Part shown: positions 40,116-49,211 of the stretch, in pieces
How positions within the stretch are numbered: position 1 is the stretch's first letter
Layout: each line of letters begins with the position of its first letter
Assembly: GCA_033762315.1 (NCBI GenBank)
Contig: JANRLS010000013.1
Location: forward strand, 14,873 to 78,872
DNA length: 64,000 bases
Reading direction: 5' to 3'
Origin: CAYLLN01 sp033762315
GTDB lineage: Bacteria; Planctomycetota; Planctomycetia; Pirellulales; Pirellulaceae
Notes under the pieces: model-generated
The model's database searches: none
Told to the model about the DNA's origin: nothing
What the model saw: the letters and a program-made list of their open reading frames with translations, nothing else
Program-made: the position numbers and the translations under genes

Positions 40116-41570
40116 ATGACGCATTCCGTGGTGATCTTTGGCGCATCGGGCGACCTGACCAGCCGCAAGCTGATTCCGGCCCTGTATTCGCTGTTCGTCA
40201 AAGGGCGGCTGCCGAAGGAGACCCGCATTGTCGGCGTCGCCCGCCGGCCCTACACGTCGGACGAATGGCGCGAAATGCTCGCGGGCACCACGCGCAAGTT
40301 CGCCGGCAGCGAATTTAATGCCGAGAAATGGCAAGCCTTTGCCGCCAATGTGCTGTATCATCCCGGCGACATCGACCAGCCGGAATCGTTCGTCGAACTG
40401 GCGAAGCTACTCGACAAAATCGAAGCGGGCGCGAGTGCCACCCGCGTGTACTATCTGGCGACCAAACCCGATCTGTATGCCCCCGCCTGCGCGCAGCTCG
40501 GCGCGGCGGGGCTGGCGGAGGAATCGCGCGGCGTGCGGCGGGTGGTCATCGAGAAGCCCTTTGGCACCGACCTGAAAACGGCCGTCGCACTCAATCACAG
40601 CGTGCATCAGGTGTTTGCCGAGCAGCAGGTCTATCGCATCGACCACTATCTGGGCAAAGAGACGGTGCAGAACATCCTGGTGCTGCGCTACGCCAATTCA
40701 ATCTTCGAGCCGCTCTGGAACCGGAACTACATCGACCACGTGCAAATCACCGTGGCCGAGGAGGTCGATGTCGATAGCCGCGCCGGCTATTACAACGGCT
40801 CGGGCGTGCTCCGCGACATGTTTCAGAACCACCTGTTTCAGCTTTTGATGGTGACGGCCATGGAGACGCCGGCCCGCTTTCAGGCCGACCTGGTGCGTGA
40901 TGAGAAAGTGAAGGTGCTGCGGGCGGTGCGGCCGATGCACGGGGCCGATTTTGCCCGCAACACCCTGCGGGCCCAGTACGACGGCTACCAGAGGGCCAAA
41001 GATGTTCCCGCCGGCAGCGAGACGGCGACCTTTGCGGCCCTCAAGCTGAATATCGACAACTGGCGCTGGCAGGGGGTGCCGTTCTACCTCCGGTCGGGCA
41101 AGGCGATGAGCTGCCGCACGTCGCAGATTGTGATTCAGTTTCGCGAGCCGCCGGTGATGATGTTCGAGAGCGGCCCGCGTGCCCATCTCGACGCCAACAA
41201 GCTCGTCATGCAAATTCAACCAGCCGAAGGGATTCAGCTCCATTTTCAGACCAAAGTGCCCGACGCGGGGATGCGGCTGCAAACGACCGATCTCGACTTC
41301 AAATTCGCCCGCGAGTTCACCGGGCAAATGCCCGATTCGTATCAGCGGCTGCTGCTGGACGCGATGAACGGCGACGCCAGCCTGTTTGCCCGGCACGACG
41401 AAGTGGAGCTGGCCTGGAGCATCATCGATCCGATTCTCGCCGCCTGGAACAGCCCGGCCGCCCCGCCCCTCGAAATCTACACCAAGGGAGACTGGGGCCC
41501 CCCCGCCAGCGACGCCTGGATGCAGGCTCAAGGTCGGCAGTGGTTCGATGTGTGCCCCGTCCTGCACTAA
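40116..41570 (+). CDS. zwf: Glucose-6-phosphate 1-dehydrogenase
   Basis: 484 residues, the family length. It oxidises glucose 6-phosphate with NADP (or NAD) to 6-phosphogluconolactone, the entry to the oxidative pentose-phosphate and Entner-Doudoroff routes. Signatures are FGASGDLTSRKLIPALY (coenzyme), RRVVIEKPFGTDLKTA, RIDHYLGKETVQNILVLRYA (active site, about residues 173-190) and GYYNGSGVLRDMFQNHLFQL. The start codon is one base after the SDR stop, consistent with one operon. The gene for 6-phosphogluconolactonase is not adjacent. Confidence 0.96.
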   Translation: MTHSVVIFGASGDLTSRKLIPALYSLFVKGRLPKETRIVGVARRPYTSDEWREMLAGTTRKFAGSEFNAEKWQAFAANVLYHPGDIDQPESFVELAKLLDKIEAGASATRVYYLATKPDLYAPACAQLGAAGLAEESRGVRRVVIEKPFGTDLKTAVALNHSVHQVFAEQQVYRIDHYLGKETVQNILVLRYANSIFEPLWNRNYIDHVQITVAEEVDVDSRAGYYNGSGVLRDMFQNHLFQLLMVTAMETPARFQADLVRDEKVKVLRAVRPMHGADFARNTLRAQYDGYQRAKDVPAGSETATFAALKLNIDNWRWQGVPFYLRSGKAMSCRTSQIVIQFREPPVMMFESGPRAHLDANKLVMQIQPAEGIQLHFQTKVPDAGMRLQTTDLDFKFAREFTGQMPDSYQRLLLDAMNGDASLFARHDEVELAWSIIDPILAAWNSPAAPPLEIYTKGDWGPPASDAWMQAQGRQWFDVCPVLH

Positions 41571-41585
41571 CCCAGGGAGCTTGCC

Positions 41586-43607
41586 ATGCGTTGGTTGTGG
41601 AAGGCGATTGCCTGCGCCGGTGGACTTTTCGTCGCGGCCGCTGCCAGTGGCGAGGTCACCCGCTGGGAGGTCGTCACCCGCGAGCCGTATGCGGGAGGCA
41701 AGGAAATTGGCGATCGCGGCCCGTGCGAGCGGTGGGCCGGCGTTGTCCATTTCGCCCTCGATCCCACGCTGCCGGCGAACCGGGGGATCGTCGATCTGGA
41801 CTTGGCCCCGAAAAACGACGCGGGAAAAGTCGAGTTCTCGGCCGATTTCGAGCTGTTGCTGCCGCGCGACCGGACCAAGCTGAATGGCGCGCTCTATTAT
41901 GAGGTGAATAACCGCGGGGGCAGAACGGGCCCGCGAATCATCGATGGCGGAGCGGACGATTTCCTCTTGCGGCAGGGATTTATCGTCGCCGCCAGCGGCT
42001 GGCTGGCCGAAGTGCAGCCGGGCGATGGGAAGCTGCGGCTCCAGGCCCCGCTCGCGCTGCAGGATGGCAAGCCGCTGGTGGGAATCGTGCGCGAGGAAGT
42101 GATTGTCGAGAAGGCCGTGCCCAGGGCCTCGCTCGCGCATCGGGGCAACCAAGGGCGGCATCCGCCGACGGCCAAGGGACTGGAAACAGCCGTCCTGACC
42201 CGCCGCGAGCTGGAGCGCGATCCACGGCAAGTGGTCCCCAAAGACCAGTGGCGCATGGTCAGCAGCGTTGTCAGCGGCGACGGCCGGAGCGGGCAATTGC
42301 CGCTGATCGAGCTGGAAGTTGATGGCAACCTCCAGCCCGGCTGGATTTATGAAGTCGTTTACGAAGCCGAAGGATCGCTCGTGCAAGGCGCGGGCCTCGC
42401 CGGCATTCGCGATTTTGTTTCGTGCCTCAAGTTCGACCAGACCGACAACAACCCCCTTCGTGATGAGCGCGGCCAGCCGCTAGTACACCGGGCGATCGGC
42501 TTTGGCACTTCGCAAAGCGGCCGGCTGCTGCGGCACTTCCTCTACGAGGACTTCAATGCCGACGAGCACGGCCGCCAAGTGCTGGACGGCGTGATCTCGC
42601 ATGTGGCGGGGGGCGGCCTCGGTTCGTTCAACCAGCGATTCGCTTCGCCGACGCGGACCAACGGCCAGCACGAAGAACATCTCTTCGCGGCCGACTATTT
42701 CCCGTTCACCTATGGGGACGAGCGCGATCCCTTCAGCGGGCGCACGGGCGGCATCCTGAAAAAGCCGCGGGCGAGCAAGACCGTGCCGAAGGTGTTCCAC
42801 ACGCAATCGTCGAGCGAATACTGGCACCGCAGCGGGTCGCTGGTACATACGGACCCGCTGGCGACTCGCGACGCGGAAGTTCCGCCCGAAGTGCGCATCT
42901 ACACCTTTGGCGGCACGCAGCATGGCGCCGGCAGCGGCATCGTGGGGGCCAAGGGGGGCAACCAGTTGCCGAGCAACCCGGCCGATTATCGGCCACTTTT
43001 GCGAGCGCTCATCATGGCGATGGATGCCTGGGTGAAAGATGGGCAAGAGCCGCCACCGAGCGTTTATCCACGAATTGCCGACGGCACGCTCGCGGGCTGG
43101 CGCAAGAACGAAGCCAAGTGGCCGGAGATTCCGGGGATCAACTATCCCGAAGTCGTTCACCAGCCGCACTTTTTGGATCGCGGCCCGCTGTGGAACGAAC
43201 AACGGATCGCCACGATCGAGCCGCCGACGATTAAGGGGGACTATGTCGTGAAAGTCCCCGCCTATGACGCCGACGGCAACGAGCGCGGCACACTGCAATT
43301 GCCGGCACTCGCGGTGCCCGTCGCCACCTACACCAGTTGGAACCTCCGCGACGCGGCCATCGGCGCGAAGGGGGAGCTCGTCGGCCTGCAAGGTGGCTAT
43401 ATTCCCTTCCTCCGCACCCAGGCCGAACGTGAAGCCGCGAAAGATCCGCGCCCGGCGCTTCTGGAGCGCTACCGCGACTTTGCCGACTACCGGCAGCGGT
43501 ATCTCGAATCGGGAGAGAAGCTGCTGGCTGGCCGGTATCTGCTGGCCGAAGAATTGCCCCGGCTCAAGGCGCTGTGCGAACAGTTTGAGCCGGTGTTTGG
43601 CAATTGA
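41586..43607 (+). CDS. Secreted alpha/beta-hydrolase domain protein
   Basis: 673 residues with a signal peptide (LWKAIACAGGLFVAAAASGE). The sequence matches the large bacterial family annotated as alpha/beta-hydrolase domain (PF20091 type), of unknown substrate. Recognisable parts are YYEVNNRGGRTGP, the nucleophile elbow GFGTSQSGRLLRHFLYEDFN (Ser in TSQSG, about residue 310), HVAGGGLGSFNQRFASPTRT and a C-terminal helical end. It is probably a periplasmic or cell-surface esterase or peptidase-like enzyme. It follows zwf by 15 bases, so may be cotranscribed although the functions seem unrelated. Its 3' side has an inverted repeat shared with the opposing cysNC. Confidence 0.85.
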   Translation: MRWLWKAIACAGGLFVAAAASGEVTRWEVVTREPYAGGKEIGDRGPCERWAGVVHFALDPTLPANRGIVDLDLAPKNDAGKVEFSADFELLLPRDRTKLNGALYYEVNNRGGRTGPRIIDGGADDFLLRQGFIVAASGWLAEVQPGDGKLRLQAPLALQDGKPLVGIVREEVIVEKAVPRASLAHRGNQGRHPPTAKGLETAVLTRRELERDPRQVVPKDQWRMVSSVVSGDGRSGQLPLIELEVDGNLQPGWIYEVVYEAEGSLVQGAGLAGIRDFVSCLKFDQTDNNPLRDERGQPLVHRAIGFGTSQSGRLLRHFLYEDFNADEHGRQVLDGVISHVAGGGLGSFNQRFASPTRTNGQHEEHLFAADYFPFTYGDERDPFSGRTGGILKKPRASKTVPKVFHTQSSSEYWHRSGSLVHTDPLATRDAEVPPEVRIYTFGGTQHGAGSGIVGAKGGNQLPSNPADYRPLLRALIMAMDAWVKDGQEPPPSVYPRIADGTLAGWRKNEAKWPEIPGINYPEVVHQPHFLDRGPLWNEQRIATIEPPTIKGDYVVKVPAYDADGNERGTLQLPALAVPVATYTSWNLRDAAIGAKGELVGLQGGYIPFLRTQAEREAAKDPRPALLERYRDFADYRQRYLESGEKLLAGRYLLAEELPRLKALCEQFEPVFGN

Positions 43608-43690
43608 TCGTTTAACGATTAGCCGCAGGCGTACGTGTCCTGGCAACCTCCGGTCGCATACGCCGTCGCCTTCGGCTTGCCGTTAAACGA
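43608..43690. repeat. Two inverted copies of a TCGTTTAACG repeat between convergent genes
   Basis: TCGTTTAACGATTAGCCGCA (43608 onward, continuing GGCG) and its near reverse complement ending CGTTAAACGA (43661-43690) flank a short loop region. Aligned copies match in TCGTTTAACG, AGCCG and AGGCG. The element lies between the hydrolase (+) and cysNC (-) stops and may terminate both. Confidence 0.7.
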
Positions 43691-43697
43691 GGAGTGG

Positions 43698-45635
43698 CTA
43701 CGCCAGCACGCCCTTGGCTTCCAGCAGCGCCAAAATGCTGGCGACACAGTCTTCGACGCCGACTTTGTCGGTGGCGAGCGCTAGGTCGGGCTTGGCGGGC
43801 GGCTCGTAGGGACTGCTTACGCCGGGGAAGTTGGCGATCTCGCCACTGTCGGCCAGCTTGTAGTGGCCGTCGGTATCGCGCTGGCGGCAGACTTCGACCG
43901 GGCAATTCAGGTGGACCACCAGGAACCGTTCGGCGCCAATCGCGGCGGCGGCTTTCTGGCGGACGGCTTCGTCGGGAGCAACGAACGCGGCCAAAACCAC
44001 GATGCCGGCGTCGTTGAAGAGCTTGGCAACCTCGGCACTGCGGCGGAGGTTTTCGCTCCGATCGTCGGCCGTAAAGCCCAGGTCTTTGCTGATGCCGCGG
44101 CGCATGTTCTGGCCGTCGAGCACCACCACCGCCCGCCCTTGATCGAACAGCTTCCGCTCCAAGGCGTAGGCGATGGTGCTTTTGCCCGCCCCGGTCAGGC
44201 CAGTCAGCAGAACCGTGGCCGGCTTTTGGCCAAAGCGGGCCTCTCGCTCGGCCGAGGTAACGTTGCTCTTTTCGCCGTGCAGGCTGGCGGCGGCGGGGGC
44301 ATCGTCCCAGTGGTCGTGTCGGCCGTCGCCGCTGGCGCGGTCGAGGATCATACCGGCCCCGACCGTCGCGTTCGTCAGCCGGTCGATCAGGATGAACGAG
44401 CCGGTGGACCGGTTCCGCTTGTACGAATCGAAGCAGAGTGGCTGGCTGGCGACGAGCGAGCAGCGGCCGATTTCGTTGAGGCCGAGCGTCGGGGCATCTT
44501 TGCGGTGCAGCGTGTTCACATCGACCTGGTACCGCATGGTGCTGATCGTGCCCGGCGTCATTTTGCTCGTCTGCTTAATCCAGTACGACTTGCCGGGAAC
44601 GAGTGGCTCTTCGGACATCCAGACGACCATCGCTTCGAACTTTTGCTCGACCCGCGGCACGTTGCCGGGGCGGACGATCATGTCGCCGCGGCTGATGTCG
44701 ATTTCGTCTTCCAGTGTGAGCGTCACCGCTTGCGGGGCAAAGGCTTCGTCCACCTGGCCGTCGAACGTGACGATCGCTTCGACCTTGCTCGTCTTGCGCG
44801 ACGGCAGGGCCATGATTTCATCCCCCTTGCGGACGATGCCTGACGCGATGGTGCCGCAAAAGCCGCGAAAATCGAGATTAGGCCGGTTGACGATCTGCAC
44901 CGGAAAGCGGAAATCCTCCAGGTTGCGGTCGGAGCCGATATAGACGTTTTCGAGCAGATTCATCAGCGTCGGGCCGCTATACCACGGCGTTTTGTCGCTG
45001 GGCTGGACGACGTTGTCGCCGTTGAGGGCCGACATCGGCAGGAAATGCACGTCCGGCAGGTCGAGTCGGGCGGCAAAGGCCTGATAGTCGGCGCGAATCT
45101 TGTCGAACACTTCCTGGCTGAAATCGACGAGGTCCATCTTGTTGATGGCGACGACGATGTGCTTGATCCCCAGCAGCGAGACGATGAAGCTGTGCCGCTT
45201 GGTCTGGACGAGCACGCCGTAGCGGGCGTCGATCAGAATGATGGCCAGGTCCGCCGTTGAAGCGCCGGTCGCCATGTTCCGCGTGTACTGCTCGTGCCCC
45301 GGCGTATCGGCGATGATGAACTTGCGCTTATCGGTGCTGAAATAGCGGTACGCCACGTCAATCGTGATTCCCTGCTGCCGTTCGTCTTCCAGACCGTCGG
45401 TCAGCAGGGCCAGATCGATCTTATCGCCGGTCGTGCCATGCCGCTGGCTGTCCTTCTGGATCGCGGCCAGTTGATCCTCGTAGATCATCTTCGATTCGAA
45501 GAGCAATCGGCCGATGAGGGTGCTTTTGCCATCATCGACGCTGCCGCATGTGATGAAGCGGAGTAGCTCCTTGCGCTCGTGCTGAGCGAGGTAGGCGTGG
45601 ATATCGGTGGCGATTAGGTCGGACTGGTGTGACAT
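43698..45635 (-). CDS. cysNC: Bifunctional sulfate adenylyltransferase subunit 1/adenylylsulfate kinase
   Basis: 645 residues, the usual length of a CysN-CysC fusion. The N-terminal GTPase (CysN) shows ITCGSVDDGKSTLIGRLLFE (P-loop), DTPGHEQYTRNMATGAS and NKMDLVDF, followed by an EF-Tu-like beta-barrel. The C-terminal APS kinase has VLLTGLTGAGKSTIAYALER (Walker A, about residues 475-487), DGQNMRRGI and the FPGVSSPYEPP loop. Together with CysD it makes APS from sulfate and ATP and phosphorylates it to PAPS in the cytoplasm. cysD lies upstream on the same strand, separated by 224 bases filled with hairpin repeats. Confidence 0.96.
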   Translation of the reverse strand: MSHQSDLIATDIHAYLAQHERKELLRFITCGSVDDGKSTLIGRLLFESKMIYEDQLAAIQKDSQRHGTTGDKIDLALLTDGLEDERQQGITIDVAYRYFSTDKRKFIIADTPGHEQYTRNMATGASTADLAIILIDARYGVLVQTKRHSFIVSLLGIKHIVVAINKMDLVDFSQEVFDKIRADYQAFAARLDLPDVHFLPMSALNGDNVVQPSDKTPWYSGPTLMNLLENVYIGSDRNLEDFRFPVQIVNRPNLDFRGFCGTIASGIVRKGDEIMALPSRKTSKVEAIVTFDGQVDEAFAPQAVTLTLEDEIDISRGDMIVRPGNVPRVEQKFEAMVVWMSEEPLVPGKSYWIKQTSKMTPGTISTMRYQVDVNTLHRKDAPTLGLNEIGRCSLVASQPLCFDSYKRNRSTGSFILIDRLTNATVGAGMILDRASGDGRHDHWDDAPAAASLHGEKSNVTSAEREARFGQKPATVLLTGLTGAGKSTIAYALERKLFDQGRAVVVLDGQNMRRGISKDLGFTADDRSENLRRSAEVAKLFNDAGIVVLAAFVAPDEAVRQKAAAAIGAERFLVVHLNCPVEVCRQRDTDGHYKLADSGEIANFPGVSSPYEPPAKPDLALATDKVGVEDCVASILALLEAKGVLA

Positions 45636-45674
45636 TGCAGGCTATTATGAGCCGCGGAGTGGCGGCAAGTAGTT

Positions 45675-45821
45675 GCCGTAGGCGTCAGCCCACGGTAAGT
45701 CCAAAAAGGAACGAATTTAGCCCCGGAGGGGCGGCACGAATTGGAGTTGGGCTCGGTGTCGCCCCTCCGGGGCTTGGATCGCCTTGTTTTGTATCGCAAA
45801 CCCCAGGCTGACGCCTGGGGC
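45675..45821. repeat. Cluster of hairpin repeats between cysD and cysNC
   Basis: Three elements: a CCCAGGCTGACGCCTGGG-type hairpin in reverse orientation at 45675-45696, an inverted pair AGCCCCGGAGGGGCGGCAC (45719-45737) and GTGTCGCCCCTCCGGGGCT (45756-45774) matching at 18 of 19 positions, and CCCCAGGC-TGAC-GCCTGGGG at 45802-45821. They would give strong stem-loops in the cysD-cysNC mRNA. Confidence 0.75.
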
Positions 45822-45859
45822 TATTTCATGCCGCCGCTCCACGGCTAAGACAAGATTTC

Positions 45860-46771
45860 TTAGAAATACCCTTCCTTCTTCTTCTTCTCCATCGAGCCGC
45901 TCTGATCGTGGTCGATCAATCTACCCTGTCTTTCCGAACTCTTCGTCAGCAGCATCTCCTGGATGATCTCCGGCAATGTCGTCGCGTTGGAATCGACCGC
46001 GCCCGATAGCGGATAGCAGCCCAAAGTGCGAAAGCGAACGCGGCGCATTTCGGGCTTTTCGCCGGGCTTTAGCGGCAGGCGGTCGTCGTCGAGCATGATC
46101 ATCATGCCGTCGCGCCAGACGATTGGCCGTTCCTTGGCAAAATATAGCGGCACGATGGGGATATTTTCGAGGTGGATGTATTGCCAGACATCGAGCTCGG
46201 TCCAGTTTGAGAGGGGAAAAACGCGGATGCTCTCTCCCTTGTTGACGCGGGCGTTGTACAGGTTCCACAGTTCCGGCCGCTGGTTTTTCGGATCCCAGCG
46301 ATGGAACTCGTCGCGAAACGAATACACCCGCTCCTTGGCCCGCGATTTTTCCTCGTCGCGGCGGGCGCCGCCAAAGGCGGCATCGAATTTGTATTTGTCG
46401 AGGGCCTGCTTGAGCCCTTCGGTTTTCATGATGTGGGTATGGACCTGGCTGCCGTGCGTGATCGGGTTGATCCCCTTGGCCCGCCCCTCTTCGTTGACAT
46501 GCACAATCAGCTTGAGGCCCAACTCTTTGGCGACGTAGTTGTCGCGGAGGGCGTACATTTCCCGGAATTTCCAGGTCGTATCGACGTGCAGCAGCGGAAA
46601 CGGGGCCTTGGCGGGGTAAAACGCCTTCTCCGCCAGCCGCAACATGCAAGCCGAATCCTTGCCGATCGAATACAGCATCACTGGGTTTTCAAACTCGGCC
46701 ACCACCTCGCGGATGATGTGGATGCTTTCGGCTTCGAGTTGCTTGAGGTGGGTGAGGGAGTAGCCGGACAT
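45860..46771 (-). CDS. cysD: Sulfate adenylyltransferase subunit 2
   Basis: 303 residues, the family length. CysD carries out the adenylyl transfer of ATP sulfurylase with CysN. The PP-loop is in LYSIGKDSACMLRLAEKAFY, the ATP/sulfate site further includes FGGARRDEEKSRAKERVYSF, RDEFHRWDPKNQRPELWNLY and FPLSNWTELDVWQYIHLENI. It is upstream of cysNC on the same strand. No cysH (PAPS reductase) or sulfate transporter is seen close by. Confidence 0.96.
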   Translation of the reverse strand: MSGYSLTHLKQLEAESIHIIREVVAEFENPVMLYSIGKDSACMLRLAEKAFYPAKAPFPLLHVDTTWKFREMYALRDNYVAKELGLKLIVHVNEEGRAKGINPITHGSQVHTHIMKTEGLKQALDKYKFDAAFGGARRDEEKSRAKERVYSFRDEFHRWDPKNQRPELWNLYNARVNKGESIRVFPLSNWTELDVWQYIHLENIPIVPLYFAKERPIVWRDGMMIMLDDDRLPLKPGEKPEMRRVRFRTLGCYPLSGAVDSNATTLPEIIQEMLLTKSSERQGRLIDHDQSGSMEKKKKEGYF

Positions 46772-46887
46772 GCGCGGAAGGGGGCAGGAGTCAGGGGTCA
46801 GGAGCCAGCAGTGGGCAGTATAAAGGAATGCTGGCGGATGCCCAACGGCGTTCGGCGGGCGGTTGCAAATTCAATCAGGCCACCGAC

Positions 46888-47346
46888 TTACTTGAAATGC
46901 ACCTGGCAGGCCCCGTCGTCGCACGCGGCCGCCGTTTTACCCATCAGCATGTAGCGATGTTTTGCCAATTTGCGGTATCCCCACTGCCAGAGGGGCAATG
47001 AAAAGGGGATATGCATAAGCGGGGCGAGTGAGTAAAGACGGGGGAGGCGAGTCGTCAGGTAGCGAAAGGCGGCGGCTCCGCAATGTTTGCGACCGGTTCG
47101 ATCAACGACGTACATCTGCTCCATGAGCTGATCGTAAGTCAAATCAGGGAAACGCTTTGCGACTTCCGAAACATGCAGCGAAAGGAACGCCAGTTGGCCC
47201 TTTCGGTCCCACTTTGCCAGCCGCTCGATCTGCCGCGTGCAAAACTTGCAGTGGCCATCATAAATCACGATGTCGCCGCTGGGGTTTTCAGCCGGCGTTG
47301 GCAGGTGGGTCGGCGATGTTTCTGTGGTGGTCGTCTTGGTATCCAT
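46888..47346 (-). CDS. DCC-family thiol-disulfide oxidoreductase-like protein (DUF393)
   Basis: 152 residues from the ATG at 47346. The diagnostic IYDGHCKFCTRQIERLAKWD contains the D-x3-C-x2-C pair, then FLSLHVSEVAKRFPDLT, MYVVDRTGRKHCGAAAFRYL and the final WQWGYRKLAKHRYML, as in DCC proteins, which are predicted thiol-disulfide oxidoreductases of unknown partner. The N-terminal about 30 residues are Thr/Pro-rich and have no clear role. It lies upstream of cysD (116 bases) on the same strand, so a link to sulfur metabolism is possible but not shown. Confidence 0.88.
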   Translation of the reverse strand: MDTKTTTTETSPTHLPTPAENPSGDIVIYDGHCKFCTRQIERLAKWDRKGQLAFLSLHVSEVAKRFPDLTYDQLMEQMYVVDRTGRKHCGAAAFRYLTTRLPRLYSLAPLMHIPFSLPLWQWGYRKLAKHRYMLMGKTAAACDDGACQVHFK

Positions 47347-47479
47347 AGAGTCTGAACCGGCAAAGGGGTGGCTAAACAACGGCAGTGAAGCCAGTCGGGC
47401 AAATCGCGGGTATAAAGCCGCGAGGCGGGCCAGACCGTCGATATTACGGAAGCAGGGGGCTTTTCTGCTGGTATGCCTC

Positions 47480-47485
47480 TATAAT
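47480..47485 (+). promoter_or_regulatory. Perfect -10 hexamer before the coiled-coil gene
   Basis: TATAAT at 47480-47485, 40 bases before the ATG at 47526. No good -35 is visible at 16-18 bases. Confidence 0.4.
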
Positions 47486-47525
47486 GGCGGGCGGCAGTCG
47501 GTGTCCATCACAAAGGGCGATGACC

Positions 47526-49205
47526 ATGGACGAGATCAAGCGGCAAGTGGGTCGGGCTCAGCGGCGACTGGTGCTGGAGCAATTCCTCTGGGTCGTCGGC
47601 TGGTCGCTGTTTGCGACGCTCGCGCTCGCGGCCATTGGCCTCGCCGTGCCGCGGATTTGGGTGTTGGCGGTGGATCGGCAAATCTGGGACTGGAGCTGGA
47701 TCGGCGGCGGACTCGCGGCCGGTTTGCTCCTCGCCGGTTTGTGGACGTATTTCATCCGCCGCAGTTCGCTGGAAGCGGCGATTGAACTGGACCGGCGCTT
47801 CGGCTTGAAAGAGCGGGTCTCCAGCACGCTTTCGCTCGCCGCGGAAGAGCGGGCCACCGAGATCGGCCAGGCGCTCGTCACTGATGCCGCGCGGCGCGTC
47901 GAGCGGATTGACGTCCGCGAGCAATTCCGCGTGGCCCCCACGTGGCGGGCCTTGCTGCCGCTGGCCCCGCTGGGAGCCATCGCGGCCATCGTGTTCCTGC
48001 TGGAATACGCTACCCAAAAAGAGGCGGGCGCGACCACCGAGCAGACAGTCGAAATTAAGAAGCAGATCAAAACCGCCACGCAAAAGCTGCAAGAGCAGGT
48101 TCGCAAAAAGCAGGAACAGGCGGAGCAACTGGGGCTGAAAGATACGGACGTGCTGAAGGAGATCAACAAGGAGCTCGACAAGCTGGCGACGAAGGAAAAC
48201 GTCGATCGCAAAGAGGCGCTGCTCAAGATCAACGATCTGGCGAAGGAAATCGAGAAGCGGCGGCAAGACCTGGGTGGTGCCGATAAGCTGAAGAAGGAGC
48301 TCGATAAGCTGAAGGACATCGAGAAAGGCCCGGCCGACAAGCTGGCCGATTCGCTCAAGGAAGGGGATTTCGGCAAAGCCCAGGAGCAAATGGAGAAGCT
48401 GAAGGAAGACCTGAAAAACAACAAGCTGAACGATGAGGACAAGGCGAAGCTGGCGAAGCAACTCGATCAACTGAAAGACAAGCTGCAGGCGGCCGCCGCC
48501 GACAACAAGCAAGCCCGCGAGCAGTTGCAGCAGCAGATTGATCAAAAGCTGGCCGAGGGGAACATCGCCGAAGCCGCCAAGCTGCAACAGCAGCTCGACG
48601 AAATGAACCAGAATGCCGAGCAGATGCAGAAGGAAATGCAGCAGATGGCCCAAAAGCTGGGCGACGCCGCCAAGGCTCTGCAAGCGGGCGACCCCAAGGA
48701 AGCGGCTGAAAAGCTCGACGAACTGGCCCAGAATCTGGACGAACTTCAAGAGCAGCTCGATCAGATCGAGAACCTGGACGAAGTCCTCGATCAGCTAGCC
48801 GACGCCAAGGACGCGATGAAGTGCGACAAGTGTGCCGGTGCGGGCTGCAAGGAGTGCCAAGGGGCCGGCGAAGGAAAAGATGGCCAGTCCGGCAAAGGCA
48901 AGGGGCAAGGCAAGGGCAAGGGTGATGGGCTTGGCGAAGGGCAAGGTCAGGGAGATCGTCCCGAAGAGGAGACCGACAAGAGCTTCTACGACACCCGCGT
49001 CGGGGCCGATCCCAAGCAAGGGGAAGCCGTGAAGATCGGCGATGCCGGCGGGAAGAACGTTTCCGGCAAGTCGAAAGAGGCGGTCAAGGAAGCGATCGAA
49101 GGCTCGCTGAAGAAAGAGCCCGACGCGCTCGAAGATGTGACGCTCCCTCGCGATCAGCGCGAGCACGCCAAGCAATACTTCGAGAAGTTCCGCAAGGGAG
49201 AGTAA
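47526..49205 (+). CDS. Membrane protein with long coiled coil and a DnaJ-like cysteine motif
   Basis: 559 residues. Two N-terminal membrane segments (QFLWVVGWSLFATLALAAIGL about residues 18-38 and WSWIGGGLAAGLLLAGLW about 56-73), a third at about 145-165 (LLPLAPLGAIAAIVFLLEYA), then some 260 residues of Lys/Glu/Gln-rich coiled coil made of 11-14-residue repeats. Near residue 435 is CDKCAGAGCKECQGAGEG, half of a DnaJ-type zinc finger (C-x2-C-x-G-x-G pattern twice), then a Gly/Lys-rich low-complexity stretch and a conserved-looking end. The family is not certain; similar proteins lie in Bat/MoxR-type clusters of planctomycetes. The antisense strand also has a long open frame, which is a shadow. 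Start ATG 47526; 47520 also possible. Confidence 0.75.
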   Translation: MDEIKRQVGRAQRRLVLEQFLWVVGWSLFATLALAAIGLAVPRIWVLAVDRQIWDWSWIGGGLAAGLLLAGLWTYFIRRSSLEAAIELDRRFGLKERVSSTLSLAAEERATEIGQALVTDAARRVERIDVREQFRVAPTWRALLPLAPLGAIAAIVFLLEYATQKEAGATTEQTVEIKKQIKTATQKLQEQVRKKQEQAEQLGLKDTDVLKEINKELDKLATKENVDRKEALLKINDLAKEIEKRRQDLGGADKLKKELDKLKDIEKGPADKLADSLKEGDFGKAQEQMEKLKEDLKNNKLNDEDKAKLAKQLDQLKDKLQAAAADNKQAREQLQQQIDQKLAEGNIAEAAKLQQQLDEMNQNAEQMQKEMQQMAQKLGDAAKALQAGDPKEAAEKLDELAQNLDELQEQLDQIENLDEVLDQLADAKDAMKCDKCAGAGCKECQGAGEGKDGQSGKGKGQGKGKGDGLGEGQGQGDRPEEETDKSFYDTRVGADPKQGEAVKIGDAGGKNVSGKSKEAVKEAIEGSLKKEPDALEDVTLPRDQREHAKQYFEKFRKGE

Positions 49206-49211
49206 GCTTCC

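Noticed and set aside
40698..42386. 562-codon minus-strand open frame
   Set aside because: Antisense of zwf and the hydrolase, both firmly identified; its residues show no family signature.
47508..48749. Long leucine/phenylalanine-rich open frame on the minus strand (413 codons)
   Set aside because: It is the antisense of the coiled-coil gene; regular Lys/Glu/Gln codons read backwards give Leu/Phe/Val. The plus strand has membrane segments, ribosome site and sensible composition.
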